A DNA stretch of 64,000 nt from Agromyces cerinus subsp. cerinus (GCF_900142065.1 NZ_FSRJ01000002.1:1-64000), one strand, 5' to 3'; shown: positions 17,121 to 26,141, numbered from the stretch's first letter. A program made the numbers and translations. Notes: generated by a model not told the origin, from the letters alone.

Positions 17121-18170
17121 ATGCTCGCCACCGTCATCCACGCGCCCCGCGACATCCGTGTCGAAACCGTCGCCGACCCAGTGCTCTCCACCGGTGCCGA
17201 CGCCATCGTGAAGGTCGTCGCCGCGTGCGTCTGCGGCTCCGACCTCTGGCCGTACCGGGGCGTGACCCCCACGCACGAGCCGCATCGCATCGGGCACGAG
17301 TTCATCGGCGTGGTCGAGGCGATCGGCGAGGAGGTCACAGTGGTCGCCGTCGGCGACTTCGTGATCGCACCCTTCTACGTGTGCGACAACACGTGCGCGA
17401 ACTGCCGCAACGGCGTCTCGACCTCGTGCCTGAACGGCGGATGGTGGGGCTCCGACGACCGCGTCGGCGGCTTCGCCGACGGCGGTCAGGGCGAGCGGGT
17501 GCGCGTGCCGCTCGCCGACGGCACCCTCGTGGTCGTGCCCGGACCGGTCGGCGACGACGAGGTGCCGGGTCTGCTGAGCCTCGCCGACGTCATGGGCACC
17601 GGCCACCACGCCGCGGTCTCTGCCGGCGTCTCGGCGGGCGACTCGGTCGCCGTCGTGGGCGACGGTGCGGTCGGCCTCTGCGCGATCATCGCGTCGAAGC
17701 GACTCGGCGCCACGACGATCATCGCGATGTCGCGGCATCCCGAACGGCAGGCGCTCGCCCGTCGGTTCGGCGCGACCCACATCGTCGAGGAGCGCGGCGC
17801 CGAGGGCGTCGCGCGTGTGCAGGAGCTCACCGGGGGCATCGGCGCCGACCGGGTGCTCGAATGCGTCGGCACGAAGGAATCGATGGACCAGGCGATCCGT
17901 TCCACCCGCCCCGGCGGCATGGTCGGGTACGTCGGTGCGCCGAACGGCGGGCCGGAGCTGCCGGTGCGCCCGCTCTTCAACCGCAACGTCGGCGTCAACG
18001 GCGGCGTCGCGCCCGTGCGCGGCTACATTGAGGAGCTGCTGCCCGATGTGCGGTCGGGGGCGATCGAGCCCGGGCTCGTGTTCGACCTGGAGCTGCCGCT
18101 CGCCGAGGCCGCGGAGGCGTACGCCGCGATGGACGAGCGCCGCGCCACGAAGGTGCTGCTGCGGCCATGA
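17121..18170 (+). CDS. Zinc-dependent alcohol dehydrogenase family protein
   Basis: A 349-residue MDR dehydrogenase. The catalytic zinc ligands are C38, H59 and E60 (ACVCGSDLW, RIGHEF). The structural zinc cysteines are C88, C92, C95 and C103. The dinucleotide site VVGDGAVGLCAIIASKRLGA starts near residue 175. It is nearer to the formaldehyde/sorbitol-type branch than the enzyme at 2411. Its stop overlaps the start of the next gene (ATGA), so they are translationally coupled. Substrate unknown. Confidence 0.88.
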   Translation: MLATVIHAPRDIRVETVADPVLSTGADAIVKVVAACVCGSDLWPYRGVTPTHEPHRIGHEFIGVVEAIGEEVTVVAVGDFVIAPFYVCDNTCANCRNGVSTSCLNGGWWGSDDRVGGFADGGQGERVRVPLADGTLVVVPGPVGDDEVPGLLSLADVMGTGHHAAVSAGVSAGDSVAVVGDGAVGLCAIIASKRLGATTIIAMSRHPERQALARRFGATHIVEERGAEGVARVQELTGGIGADRVLECVGTKESMDQAIRSTRPGGMVGYVGAPNGGPELPVRPLFNRNVGVNGGVAPVRGYIEELLPDVRSGAIEPGLVFDLELPLAEAAEAYAAMDERRATKVLLRP

Positions 18171-18640
18171 GCGAGCTGCTCGAACGGCTCGTCGCCGAAG
18201 CATCCGAACTGCAGTTCGACCGGTTCACCCTCGACGACGCCTGGCTGGTCGGAGGGAAGCTGCGAGCTGCCGCCGCCGAGGCGGGGCATCCGGTCGCGAT
18301 CGCGATCTGGTTCGGCTCGCAGCGGGTGTTCCATGCCGCACTGCCGGGCGCGACCGCCGACAACGATGCCTGGCTCGATCGCAAGCACCGGGTCGTCGAT
18401 CGTTACGGGCAGGCCTCGATGCTCGTCGGCGAGGAGTTCCGCGCGAAGGGCGAGGACTTCGACGTGCACGCCCGCCTCGACCCGCGCGAGTTCGCGGCGC
18501 ACGGCGGGGTCGTGCCGATTCGCATCCGCGAGGTCGGGGTCATCGGCGCCGTCGGCGTGTCGGGGCTGCCCGAGTTGGCCGATCACGAGTTCGTCGTGGC
18601 GCAGTTGCGTGCGCACCTGCGCGAGCAGCGCGCCGGCTGA
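18167..18640 (+). CDS. Heme-degrading-domain (UPF0303/GlcG-like) protein
   Basis: A 157-residue protein with the UPF0303/GlcG-HbpS fold pattern: helical N-terminus, then GHPVAIAIWFGSQRVFHAAL, a WLDRKHRVV segment, FAAHGGVVPIRI, and a C-terminal GVIGAVGVSGLPELADHEFVV. This family includes heme-binding HbpS-like proteins and proteins of unknown role. It overlaps the alcohol dehydrogenase by 4 bases, so it may be an accessory of that enzyme. Activity is not established. Confidence 0.82.
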   Translation: MSELLERLVAEASELQFDRFTLDDAWLVGGKLRAAAAEAGHPVAIAIWFGSQRVFHAALPGATADNDAWLDRKHRVVDRYGQASMLVGEEFRAKGEDFDVHARLDPREFAAHGGVVPIRIREVGVIGAVGVSGLPELADHEFVVAQLRAHLREQRAG

Positions 18641-18704
18641 CACGTCGTCGGTGATGCCGGCGCCGGCCGTGACGCAGGTCAGTTCGAGCGTCGCGCGTGC
18701 GCGG

Positions 18705-19211
18705 TCACGCGTCGATGTCGTCGAGGCGCGCGATGACGACTTCGAGCAGGCGCGCGAGCTCGGCGCGTTCGGTGTCGCCGAGGTCTTGCAGCACGTCGGA
18801 CTCGACGACGTCGGAGTCGCGGATGGCCTGACTGAACAGTCCCCATCCCTGCTCGGTGAGGCTCACGAGGATGCGGGTGCGGTTTTCGGGATCGGCTGCG
18901 CGCTCGACGAGGCCCCGCTCGGCGAGCTTGTCGAGCCGATGCGTCATCGACGACGGCGCGACGTTCGTGAGCTCGGCGAGCTGGCTCGGGGTGAGCGCCT
19001 CTCCGGCCTTCGCGAGCGAGGTGACGACGGCCCACTCGCCCGAGCTCACGTCGAGGTCGGTGAGCTGCCTGGCGTACCACTGGTCGAGCTTCTTCGTGAG
19101 CCCCTGCACGGCGGTGATGACCCGCTGCACGGACTCCTCGCCGCCTGCGGCGACGTAGGTCGCGACGGCGCGGCGGTGCAGTTCCTGCGCTGACGGGGTG
19201 CGTTTGGCCAT
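18705..19211 (-). CDS. MarR family transcriptional regulator
   Basis: A 168-residue winged-helix regulator. The DNA-binding core is TPSQLAELTNVAPSSMTHRL followed by the wing LVERAADPENRTRILVSLTE. MarR proteins are dimeric repressors of efflux or catabolic genes that respond to phenolic ligands. It is divergent from an MFS gene starting 140 bp away, and the gap contains two palindromes (19249-19275) suited to MarR dimers, so self- and transporter regulation is likely. Confidence 0.9.
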   Translation of the reverse strand: MAKRTPSAQELHRRAVATYVAAGGEESVQRVITAVQGLTKKLDQWYARQLTDLDVSSGEWAVVTSLAKAGEALTPSQLAELTNVAPSSMTHRLDKLAERGLVERAADPENRTRILVSLTEQGWGLFSQAIRDSDVVESDVLQDLGDTERAELARLLEVVIARLDDIDA

Positions 19212-19248
19212 ACGGGAATTGTCGCACGCGAAGTTCGGTTGCTAATAT

Positions 19249-19275
19249 TTCGATATCGAATAGTTCGTATTCGAA
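19249..19275. promoter_or_regulatory. Paired palindromes, candidate MarR operator
   Basis: TTCGATATCGAA (19249-19260) is a perfect 12-bp palindrome. TTCGTATTCGAA (19264-19275) is a near-copy whose centre is 15 bp away. Both lie in an AT-rich patch between the divergent MarR and MFS genes. Confidence 0.7.
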
Positions 19276-19350
19276 TCATCGCCTCCCCTCCGATCGCCCC
19301 GCGGGTGAGGCATCCGTCTCGTTCGAGACCATCGACTCCGGAAAGGTGGC

Positions 19351-20622
19351 GTGCCCATGCGCGCGAAGCTGCTCATTCTCGCATCGAGCATCGGCATGCT
19401 CGGGTGGGGCGCCGTGCTCCCGTACCAGTACGCCTACGCGGCCGACACGCGTGGCTGGGGCGCGCTCGTCGCGGCCGCGGCGTCATCGCTCTTCTCGGTG
19501 GGCGCGCTCGTCGCCGCGCCGATCGCGGGCCGGCTGGCAGACCGGCACAACCCCGTGCACGTCGCCGTCGTCGCGCAGCTGCTCGGCGCAGCCGGAGCGG
19601 CATCGCTCATCCTCGCCGACAGCCCCGCCGTCTTCCTCGGCGGCATGCTCGTGTTCGGCCTGGGCCTGGCCGCCGCGGTTCCCGCCAAGCAGGTGCTCGC
19701 GCTCGAGTGGTCGTCGGCCGACGACCGACGCAAGGTCTTCGCGTACAAGTTCACCGGAGAGGCCCTCGGCATGGCCGCCGGCGCGTTCCTGGCCGGGCAG
19801 ATCATCGACCTCGGTCGGCACGACGGACTCGACATCGGCTTCCTCATGGCCGCCGCCGGCTTCGCGGTGTCGTCGGCGATCATCGCACTCGCCGGTCGTG
19901 GTGTTCGCCGCAGCTCGGAGTTCGCCGCCGATGCGGTCGCGGGCCTGAGCGATGAGCGACGCCCCGGCGCCTTCGGCCTGGTGTTCGCGAACCCCGCGCT
20001 CCGCTGGACCTCGGTCGTCATGATCGCGCTGGCGCTCGGGTTCTACGCGCAGTTCGAGTCGGGTATTCCCGCATTCGGCATCACCGTGCTCGAGGTCGAC
20101 CCCGTGGCGGTCGGCACCGCGGCGGCCGTGAACTGCATCGTGATCGTGGCCCTGCAGGTCGTGGTCGTACGACTCACGGCGAAGGTCAGCGCACCCGCCC
20201 TGCTCATGGCGGTCGGCGGCATCTGGGTGGTCGCGTGGCTCGTGCTCGCGAGTGCCCAGCTCGCGCCTGGTGTCGCATCGGCGATGTTCGTCATGACCTA
20301 CGGCATCTTCGCGGTCGGCGAGACGATCTACAGCCCCGTGTTGAACCCGCTCATCGCCTCGCTCGCACGCAAGGGCATGGTCGGTAGCACGCTCGGTGCG
20401 ATGTCGGCGCTGCAGACGGCGTTCACCGCGGCCGGCCCGCTCGTCGCCGGGGTGCTGCTCGGCGCCGGTCTCGGCGACGCGTTCCTCGGCATGCACCTCG
20501 CACTCAGCGTGCTCGCGGTCTTCGCCGCGTGGCGTCTGCAGCGCGTGATCGCCGCGATGCCGTCGGTGCGGCACGAGCCGCCGACGCGCCCGATCTCGGT
20601 CGTCGACCCGGTCGACGCCTGA
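19351..20622 (+). CDS. MFS transporter, putative target of the MarR regulator
   Basis: A 423-residue, twelve-helix major facilitator protein with the loop 2-3 motif GRLADRHNPVHVAVVAQLLG and a mirrored second half. It resembles drug-efflux MFS proteins of actinobacteria. GTG 19351 is used because GGAAAGG lies at the right distance; ATG 19357 is nearly equivalent. Control by the divergent MarR gene is expected from the operator-like palindromes. Its last 49 bp are repeated at 24502-24550, beyond the next gene. Confidence 0.86.
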   Translation: MPMRAKLLILASSIGMLGWGAVLPYQYAYAADTRGWGALVAAAASSLFSVGALVAAPIAGRLADRHNPVHVAVVAQLLGAAGAASLILADSPAVFLGGMLVFGLGLAAAVPAKQVLALEWSSADDRRKVFAYKFTGEALGMAAGAFLAGQIIDLGRHDGLDIGFLMAAAGFAVSSAIIALAGRGVRRSSEFAADAVAGLSDERRPGAFGLVFANPALRWTSVVMIALALGFYAQFESGIPAFGITVLEVDPVAVGTAAAVNCIVIVALQVVVVRLTAKVSAPALLMAVGGIWVVAWLVLASAQLAPGVASAMFVMTYGIFAVGETIYSPVLNPLIASLARKGMVGSTLGAMSALQTAFTAAGPLVAGVLLGAGLGDAFLGMHLALSVLAVFAAWRLQRVIAAMPSVRHEPPTRPISVVDPVDA

Positions 20623-20662
20623 GCAGAGCGCCGCGAGTCGTGTTCCGACTCGCGGCGCTCAG
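20574..20662 (+). repeat. Direct repeat source: MFS gene tail plus terminator
   Basis: 20574-20622 recurs at 24502-24550 with one mismatch, and 20608-20662 recurs at 24595-24649 with one mismatch. Together they carry the last codons and stop of the MFS gene and the following hairpin. The copies bracket the large discoidin gene. Confidence 0.93.
20626..20660. terminator. Terminator between the MFS and discoidin genes
   Basis: A perfect 15-bp stem (20626-20640 with 20646-20660) with a TGTTC loop lies between two convergent genes. An identical hairpin is found at 24613-24647. Confidence 0.82.
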
Positions 20663-20666
20663 CGGA

Positions 20667-23600
20667 TCAGTCGACTCCCGGGACGAGCACTCGCAGCGCG
20701 ATCAGACTCGGGTCGCCCTCGGTCCACTCGGTGGTCAGCGCCACGTAGCGGGCCGTCGCGTCGACCTTCACCGAGCCGCGCGTCGTGCCGGCCTTGATCG
20801 ACCCGATATCGCGGAACGTGATGCCGTCGTCGCTCACCGACACGGTCGCCGCCGGGGCGCTGTCGTCGTTCCACAGCGTCGAGACGGTGCCGATCGGCTG
20901 CGCCGAACCGAGGTCGGTGACCATGCGGCCGTTCGCCCCCGGGGTCCAGGCGGTGCGGGTGTCGTTGTCGACGGCGCGCTGCGGCGAGTTCATGCCCTCG
21001 GGCAGCACGGACGCCGGGAACGTGAGCGTGCTCAGCGCCAGGTCGGGCACCGGGAACGGCGTCGCGCCCGGGAACGACGTGGCGGCCGCGACCTTCGGCT
21101 TCACCACGGGCACCGTCCGCGTCCGGCCGGTCTCGACGTTCGTCACATCGAGCGTCGGCGCGGCGGCGATGCCGGCTGCCTCGCCGCGGGCATCCCCGCC
21201 GTCGAGCCTCGCGACACGCAGCGTGCGGCCGTCGAGCACCGACACCGAGACGCCGGCCGCCTTCGCGGCCGCGGTCGGAACCGTGGCGCGCGGAGCCAGC
21301 ACGACGGCGTCGCCCGCGGGCACCGTGACGGTGAGCTGCGAGGCATCCCGTCCGAGCACCTGATCGCCGGCGTACAGCGCCACGGTGTCGCCCACGTAGG
21401 GAACCGTGACGTCGGTCGTGACGTCGGCGCCCGTGAGGTTGAAGGCGGTGAGGTAGCCGTCGAGCGAGCTCACGAGCAGTCCCTCGGCGCTCGGCTGCGG
21501 CGCGGCATCCTGCGCGGCCGTCGCTGCGGCATCGCCCGGCACCATCTCGACGAGCATCGGACGGTCTCCACCGCCGAGGCGGACGGTGTTGATCCCCTCC
21601 TTCTCGCTCGACACGGTGATCGGGGCCTGCCCGCCGCGCACGACGTAGCCGGCCGTGCCCTCGACATTGAGCCACGACCCCTCGGTCGTGGTGACCTGGT
21701 CCCCGGTGTAGCGGAAGCTCGCGGCATCCTGCCAGGTCTCAGCGTCGGCGGACACCTGGATGCGGTACTCGCGACCGGCCGAGGCCTCCCAGCCCAGCTG
21801 CACCTGCGTGATCGCGGTGGGCGCGCCGAGGTCGACCTGGATCCAGGAGTCGGCCCGGGTGCGGTCGGCACGCGACACGGCCCAGCGGGAGGCGGGGTCG
21901 CTGTCGGTCACGCTCGACGGGGCGCGACCCGCGTCCGAGCTCGATGCCGTCGCAGGCTTGCCCGCCGCTGCGTCGACGCCGGTCGCCGTCAGCGCGCGCA
22001 TCGAGTAGAGGGAGTAGCCGTAGGCGGGGTCGCCCTGCACACCCTGCATCCGCACGAACCTCGCTTCGACCGGAGCCGGGGCGGTCGCTCCTGCCGGCGT
22101 CAGGTCGACCGTGTCGAGGCGTGCGACGTTGGCGTCGGCACTGCCGGTGTAGGCGGCCTGGGTGGTCCAGGTCTGGCCGTCCGACGAGGTCTGCACGAGA
22201 TAGCGCTCGCCGGCGCTCGCCTCCCAGGCCAGACGCACCGAACCGACGGGCTTCTCTGCGCCCAGATCGACCTGGATCCACGAGTCCGCACGCGTGCGCT
22301 CGGCGACGGCGACGGCCCAGCGAGTGGCGGGGTCGGCATCGGTGACCGTCGAGGCCCGGCGGGCCGGGTCCTCGCTCGATGCGGTCGCGGGGTGCCCGGC
22401 GGCCAGGTCGGTCGTGGCCTCGTCATCCGTGCCATAGGCGTGCACTGAGTACAGCGAGTAGCCGTACCGGGCGTTGCCCTGTTGCCCCTGGATGCGCACG
22501 AAACGCGCCGCCACCGGGTCGAAGGACAGGTCGTCGATGCGGGCGGCGTTCGCGTCGGCCGGGTTCGGCGGCGTCACGACGGGCAGGGTGGCGGTGGCCG
22601 ATCCCTCGGCCGTGTAGTAGGTGCGCGACCCGTCGAGGCCGTTGTAGCCGCCGAGGTCGAGGTTGCGCACTGAGACGGTACCGTCCTGCCAGCCGGCGCC
22701 GGTCGAGGCATACAGCGCCGCGCCGCTCGGCAGCGTCACCTGGCCCGCGTAGCCGTCGCCGATGCGGAAGACGGATGCCGTGCCCTCGAAGCCGTCGCGC
22801 GGCCCGGTGTAGGTGCTCGTGTTCCGGGCGGCGACCGTCGCTGAGGAGTTCGGGTACAGGTACGGCGTGGAGCCCGACAGCGCGAACAGCCACGAGTCAT
22901 GGCCAGGAACCCACGGGAACTTCAGGAAGCCCTTCTTGCTGGATGCCGCCGCCCACGCGTTCGAGGACTGCTGCACCGAGAGGCCGGGTCCGGCGCCGAA
23001 GTCGCGCACGCCGGCGAGACGGGCGAAGAACTCGTCCTGCGGTGTGGCCTGAACGACCCCCTCCGCCGATTCGGCGGCCTCGACGTGCAGCAGATACGAG
23101 ATCGCGATCTCGGCGCGCGCCTCGGGTTCGTACTTCGGCTCTCCCGAGAACTTGGCGAGCCGGTCGACCGGCGCGTACGCCTGGTAGGCCTCGAGCGACG
23201 CGGCCATGTTCGCCTCGGCGCGCACGGCGTCGGGGTCGCGCAGCACCTGACCGAGGAAGGCCATCGGAATCACGTCGCGGCCGTAGAGGTACTCGCGGTC
23301 GTTGACCATCGGCATGAACGGCTCGCCCTGATTCGACATCGTCATCTTGATCGACCGCCAGAGCTCGGCCGAGTTCGGCTGGTGCTTCAGGTACTCGGGG
23401 ATCGGCTGATCGTTCAGGATGAACTGGATCGCGTTGCGCCCGCCCGAGCGCCAGATGTCGGACTGGTAGTGCGGGCCGAACGACCCATGGTTCTCGACGA
23501 GGTACGTGTCGTAGATCGTCTGCATCGTGTTCGTCGACACCGGCTTCCCGGCGACGACGGCGGGGTTGTTGAGGTCGGCGGTGGGCTGGCCGGCGGCGTT

Positions 23601-24365
23601 GCGCGCCCAGTCGCCGAGCTGCTCGTTCCAGCGAGCAGCATCGGCATTGTCGGGTGCCCAGGCGAGACCGGGCGCGAGCGCCTGCGTGTACACGCCTGCC
23701 TCCTCCTGCGCGGTGTCGCCCTCGTGCTTGCCGGTGGGCCAGTCGGCTGTCCACGAGCCCGACAGCGGGTCGTTGCCGTAGTCGAGGTCGGACGTGTAGG
23801 CCGACTGCCCTACGGCGATCGTCTCGAGGTTCTTCTGCGTCGTGGCGTCCAGCTGGTCCCACAGCACGCGTCCCGCGTCGAGGAAGTAGGACTGGAACGT
23901 GGAGTCCCAGAACATCTTCTTGCCCCAGGTGCCGTTCGGGTCGACGAAGCGGTTCTTGGCGGCGTAGTAGCGGATCGTGTCGATCGTGCGCTGGGTGAGC
24001 TGGTCCTTCGAGACGCCAGTGATCTCGGCGTCGTATTCGCCGTGCGTGACGATCACGGCGTTGCCGAGCACGACCGCGAAGTTGAAGTCCTTGAACTGGT
24101 AGGCGTTGATCGCCGGGTCCCACACCGTGTTCACCCAGCGCGTGTGGCGCAGCAGGGCGGCGTAGTAGTCGGCCGCGATCTCGTCGGGGGCGCCGAAGGC
24201 GGTCTTCACGACGGGAGCGGCGGATGCCTGGGCTGCGGGTGCGAGGGCAGCGGGCGCGAGGGCGGCGAGCGGTGCGGCGAGGGCCGCCGCCAGGGCGAGG
24301 CCGACGGCGCGGCGTCGTCGGGGCGTCGTCGCGTGGCGATCGGGGGTGGGGCCGGAGCGGGCCAT
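20667..24365 (-). CDS. Large secreted discoidin-repeat protein, possible polysaccharide lyase/hydrolase
   Basis: A 1232-residue exported protein. An Arg-rich N-terminus and long Ala/Leu segment (RRRRAVGLALAAALAAPLAA) form a signal peptide. Residues about 55-480 look like an alpha/alpha-toroid of the lyase type (ENHGSFGPHYQSDIWRSGG, WVPGHDSWLFALSG), followed by beta-rich sequence. Three F5/8 type C-like units sit near 640-765, 780-885 and 1115-1230; the first two are an internal duplication (SWIQVDLGA, WEASAG, YGYSLYS in both). ATG 24365 follows AGGAGA. It is flanked by direct repeats and has a LacI-type operator upstream. A polysaccharide substrate is likely; the catalytic family is not identified. 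Confidence 0.78.
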   Translation of the reverse strand: MARSGPTPDRHATTPRRRRAVGLALAAALAAPLAALAPAALAPAAQASAAPVVKTAFGAPDEIAADYYAALLRHTRWVNTVWDPAINAYQFKDFNFAVVLGNAVIVTHGEYDAEITGVSKDQLTQRTIDTIRYYAAKNRFVDPNGTWGKKMFWDSTFQSYFLDAGRVLWDQLDATTQKNLETIAVGQSAYTSDLDYGNDPLSGSWTADWPTGKHEGDTAQEEAGVYTQALAPGLAWAPDNADAARWNEQLGDWARNAAGQPTADLNNPAVVAGKPVSTNTMQTIYDTYLVENHGSFGPHYQSDIWRSGGRNAIQFILNDQPIPEYLKHQPNSAELWRSIKMTMSNQGEPFMPMVNDREYLYGRDVIPMAFLGQVLRDPDAVRAEANMAASLEAYQAYAPVDRLAKFSGEPKYEPEARAEIAISYLLHVEAAESAEGVVQATPQDEFFARLAGVRDFGAGPGLSVQQSSNAWAAASSKKGFLKFPWVPGHDSWLFALSGSTPYLYPNSSATVAARNTSTYTGPRDGFEGTASVFRIGDGYAGQVTLPSGAALYASTGAGWQDGTVSVRNLDLGGYNGLDGSRTYYTAEGSATATLPVVTPPNPADANAARIDDLSFDPVAARFVRIQGQQGNARYGYSLYSVHAYGTDDEATTDLAAGHPATASSEDPARRASTVTDADPATRWAVAVAERTRADSWIQVDLGAEKPVGSVRLAWEASAGERYLVQTSSDGQTWTTQAAYTGSADANVARLDTVDLTPAGATAPAPVEARFVRMQGVQGDPAYGYSLYSMRALTATGVDAAAGKPATASSSDAGRAPSSVTDSDPASRWAVSRADRTRADSWIQVDLGAPTAITQVQLGWEASAGREYRIQVSADAETWQDAASFRYTGDQVTTTEGSWLNVEGTAGYVVRGGQAPITVSSEKEGINTVRLGGGDRPMLVEMVPGDAAATAAQDAAPQPSAEGLLVSSLDGYLTAFNLTGADVTTDVTVPYVGDTVALYAGDQVLGRDASQLTVTVPAGDAVVLAPRATVPTAAAKAAGVSVSVLDGRTLRVARLDGGDARGEAAGIAAAPTLDVTNVETGRTRTVPVVKPKVAAATSFPGATPFPVPDLALSTLTFPASVLPEGMNSPQRAVDNDTRTAWTPGANGRMVTDLGSAQPIGTVSTLWNDDSAPAATVSVSDDGITFRDIGSIKAGTTRGSVKVDATARYVALTTEWTEGDPSLIALRVLVPGVD

Positions 24366-24433
24366 GGTGTCTCCTGGATTCAGCGGCCTTCGGGGTGCCG
24401 CGTGTGGATCGACAGGAGTCATGTCGGTCTGGA

Positions 24434-24447
24434 TGACAACGCTGTCA
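24434..24447. promoter_or_regulatory. LacI-family-type operator
   Basis: TGACAACGCTGTCA is nearly palindromic around a central CG, the layout of LacI-family sugar-repressor operators. It lies about 69 bp upstream of the discoidin gene. No LacI gene is in the window. Confidence 0.5.
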
Positions 24448-24501
24448 GAATGGTTGCGGGAAGGCTAACCCGGGGGGAGGCGGGGTGTCAAGAGCCACGT
24501 G

Positions 24502-24550
24502 CGAGCCGCCGACGCGCCCGATCTCGGTCGTCGATCCGGTCGACGCCTGA
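24502..24550 (+). repeat. Copy of the MFS gene tail (49 bp)
   Basis: Matches 20574-20622 with one mismatch and includes the same stop codon. It is an orphan tail in the 318-bp gap between the discoidin gene and the nitroreductase gene. The rest of that gap holds the LacI-type site, this copy and the repeat at 24595-24649; I see no gene. Confidence 0.92.
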
Positions 24551-24594
24551 TCGATCCGATGGCCCACTGATCGGCCCGGTCGTCCACGGGTGAT

Positions 24595-24649
24595 CCGGTC
24601 GACGCATGAGCAGAGCGCCGCGAGTCGTGTTCCGACTCGCGGCGCTCAG
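24595..24649 (+). repeat. Second partial copy of the MFS tail with terminator (55 bp)
   Basis: Matches 20608-20662 with one mismatch. It carries the 15-bp-stem hairpin at 24613-24647, which here sits just past the 3' end of the leftward nitroreductase gene and probably terminates it. Confidence 0.92.
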
Positions 24650-24683
24650 GTCGAGGATTCGGCGCTACTCACCGTGCTCGGCG

Positions 24684-25277
24684 CTACTCGCCGACGAGCA
24701 CGAGCTCCGAGAGGGGCTTGCGCAGGCGCGGGGCGCTCTCGCGCTCGCGGAGCGCCTCGGGCAGCGCGTCGACGTCGCCGAGCACGCCGATCGTGGTGAT
24801 CGAGACGACCTCGAGGTTGTCGGCGAGGTCGAACGCGGCGTGCAGCGCGGCGGCGTCGAAGCCGCCCATCTGGTGCGTGTGCAGGCCTTCGTGCTGGGCC
24901 TGCACCGTGAGGTGCGCGACCGCCTGGCCGAGGTCGTAGCGGGCCCACGGGCGGGGCTTGCCGTCGGCGTCGGCGGTCTCGGCGATGTTCAGCACGAGCG
25001 CGGCGGCGGAGTCGGCCCAGGCCTGGTTGAAGCCCAGCATCGCGTCGTGCGCGGTCGTGAACGCGGGGGTTCCGCGGCGGGCGACGATGAAGCGCCACGG
25101 CTGCGAGTTGTTCGCCGACGGCGCCCAGCGGGCGGCCTCGAGGATGGTGCGCAGCGTCTCGGCGTCGACGACGGCGTTCGGGTCGAAGGCGCGGGGGCTC
25201 CAGCGGTCGACCAGCGGGTCGATCAGCTGGGCGGTGGTGTCGGCCTTGCGGGATGTGAGGTCGGTGACGAGCGTCAT
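24684..25277 (-). CDS. Nitroreductase family protein
   Basis: A 197-residue FMN-dependent reductase. The N-terminal FMN-binding pattern RWSPRAFDPN, then ARWAPSANNSQPWRFIVARRG, is typical of nitroreductases. The C-terminal LSELVLVGE closes the family. Such enzymes reduce nitro compounds, quinones or enals using NAD(P)H. ATG 25277 is chosen as the point where similarity starts (MTLVTDLTSRK); the frame is open to 25358. Divergent from the TetR-type gene at 25451, a possible regulator. Confidence 0.88.
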   Translation of the reverse strand: MTLVTDLTSRKADTTAQLIDPLVDRWSPRAFDPNAVVDAETLRTILEAARWAPSANNSQPWRFIVARRGTPAFTTAHDAMLGFNQAWADSAAALVLNIAETADADGKPRPWARYDLGQAVAHLTVQAQHEGLHTHQMGGFDAAALHAAFDLADNLEVVSITTIGVLGDVDALPEALRERESAPRLRKPLSELVLVGE

Positions 25278-25450
25278 CGTGCGACTGCTTTCTCTGGAGG
25301 GACGGGTGCCGGGGCGCCGTCGTCCCGTTCCATTGCAACGCATGGACCTGTGAGGCATTCCCAGAAAGTCCCTCGATGACGACCTCGGGTGCGGATCCGG
25401 CGCGCCGGGCCGGAATCCGGACGAGGTCGCCGCCCTCGTACGATGGGCGG

Positions 25451-26005
25451 ATGATCACCCTCGAGGGCCCGGCCGCCCGAGTCCTCTCCGCCTACACGCA
25501 TCTCATGGTCGAGCGCGGCATCCGCGGTGCGACCCTCGAGGGCGTTGCGGCCCGGGCCGGCCTCTCGAAGTCGGGGGCGCTGCACCACTTCGCGTCCGTG
25601 AGCGCGCTGCAGGCCGCGCTGTTCATCGAACTGCGGGCGCAGGCCCGCCGAGATGCCGACGAGATGCGCACTGCGCCCGAGGGTGTGGTGCGGTACTACA
25701 TCGTGTCGTCGCTCGATCGCGACAGCGAGCTCGAGCTCCTCATCGAGGCGGCGTACCGCATCGCGCAGACCGGTCACGAGGCGGCGCTCGAGGTGCTCCG
25801 CGAATGCCGCCGCGAGTGGCTCGACGTGCTCGCCGCCGCGACCGGCGACGAGCGTCTTGCGCGCATGGTGCTGTTCGCTGGCGACGGCATGAATCACAAC
25901 GCACTCATGGACCTGCCCGTCGGCGAGGACGTGCTCACCCCCGAGCACGTCGAGGAGCTGATCGTCGCGTTCGAGGCGATGCAGTCCGGCGGCACCGCGG
26001 CCTGA
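25451..26005 (+). CDS. TetR/AcrR family transcriptional regulator
   Basis: A 184-residue protein with an N-terminal TetR HTH (GIRGATLEGVAARAGLSKSG, then ALHHFASVSALQAALF). The C-terminal helices form a ligand and dimer domain with no assignable ligand. ATG 25451 has a GGGCGG upstream; an alternative start at 25376 would add 25 residues. It precedes an APC permease gene by 136 bp, and the gap contains a perfect TetR-type palindrome (26048-26067), so it most likely controls that permease, and possibly the divergent nitroreductase. Confidence 0.86.
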   Translation: MITLEGPAARVLSAYTHLMVERGIRGATLEGVAARAGLSKSGALHHFASVSALQAALFIELRAQARRDADEMRTAPEGVVRYYIVSSLDRDSELELLIEAAYRIAQTGHEAALEVLRECRREWLDVLAAATGDERLARMVLFAGDGMNHNALMDLPVGEDVLTPEHVEELIVAFEAMQSGGTAA

Positions 26006-26047
26006 GCGGCACGGCGGGTCGGAGGCGGTCGCGGCGGCGCACCCGGT

Positions 26048-26067
26048 GACCGACCGTCTGGTCGGTC
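26048..26067. promoter_or_regulatory. TetR-type operator upstream of the APC permease
   Basis: GACCGACC-GTCT-GGTCGGTC is a perfect inverted repeat with 8-bp arms, resembling widespread TetR/AcrR operators. TACACT at 26072-26077 just after it could be the -10 element of the permease promoter, so a bound repressor would block it. Confidence 0.72.
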
Positions 26068-26141
26068 TGTGTACACTTGGACCTCGCGCCTGTCGGCCCC
26101 GCCCGCATGCGTCTCCATCCTCGAGGGCGAGAAGGTACCTG

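Noticed and set aside
20574-24649. Insertion sequence or transposon around the discoidin gene
   Set aside because: The flanks are direct copies of a neighbouring gene end, not terminal inverted repeats, and no transposase is present.
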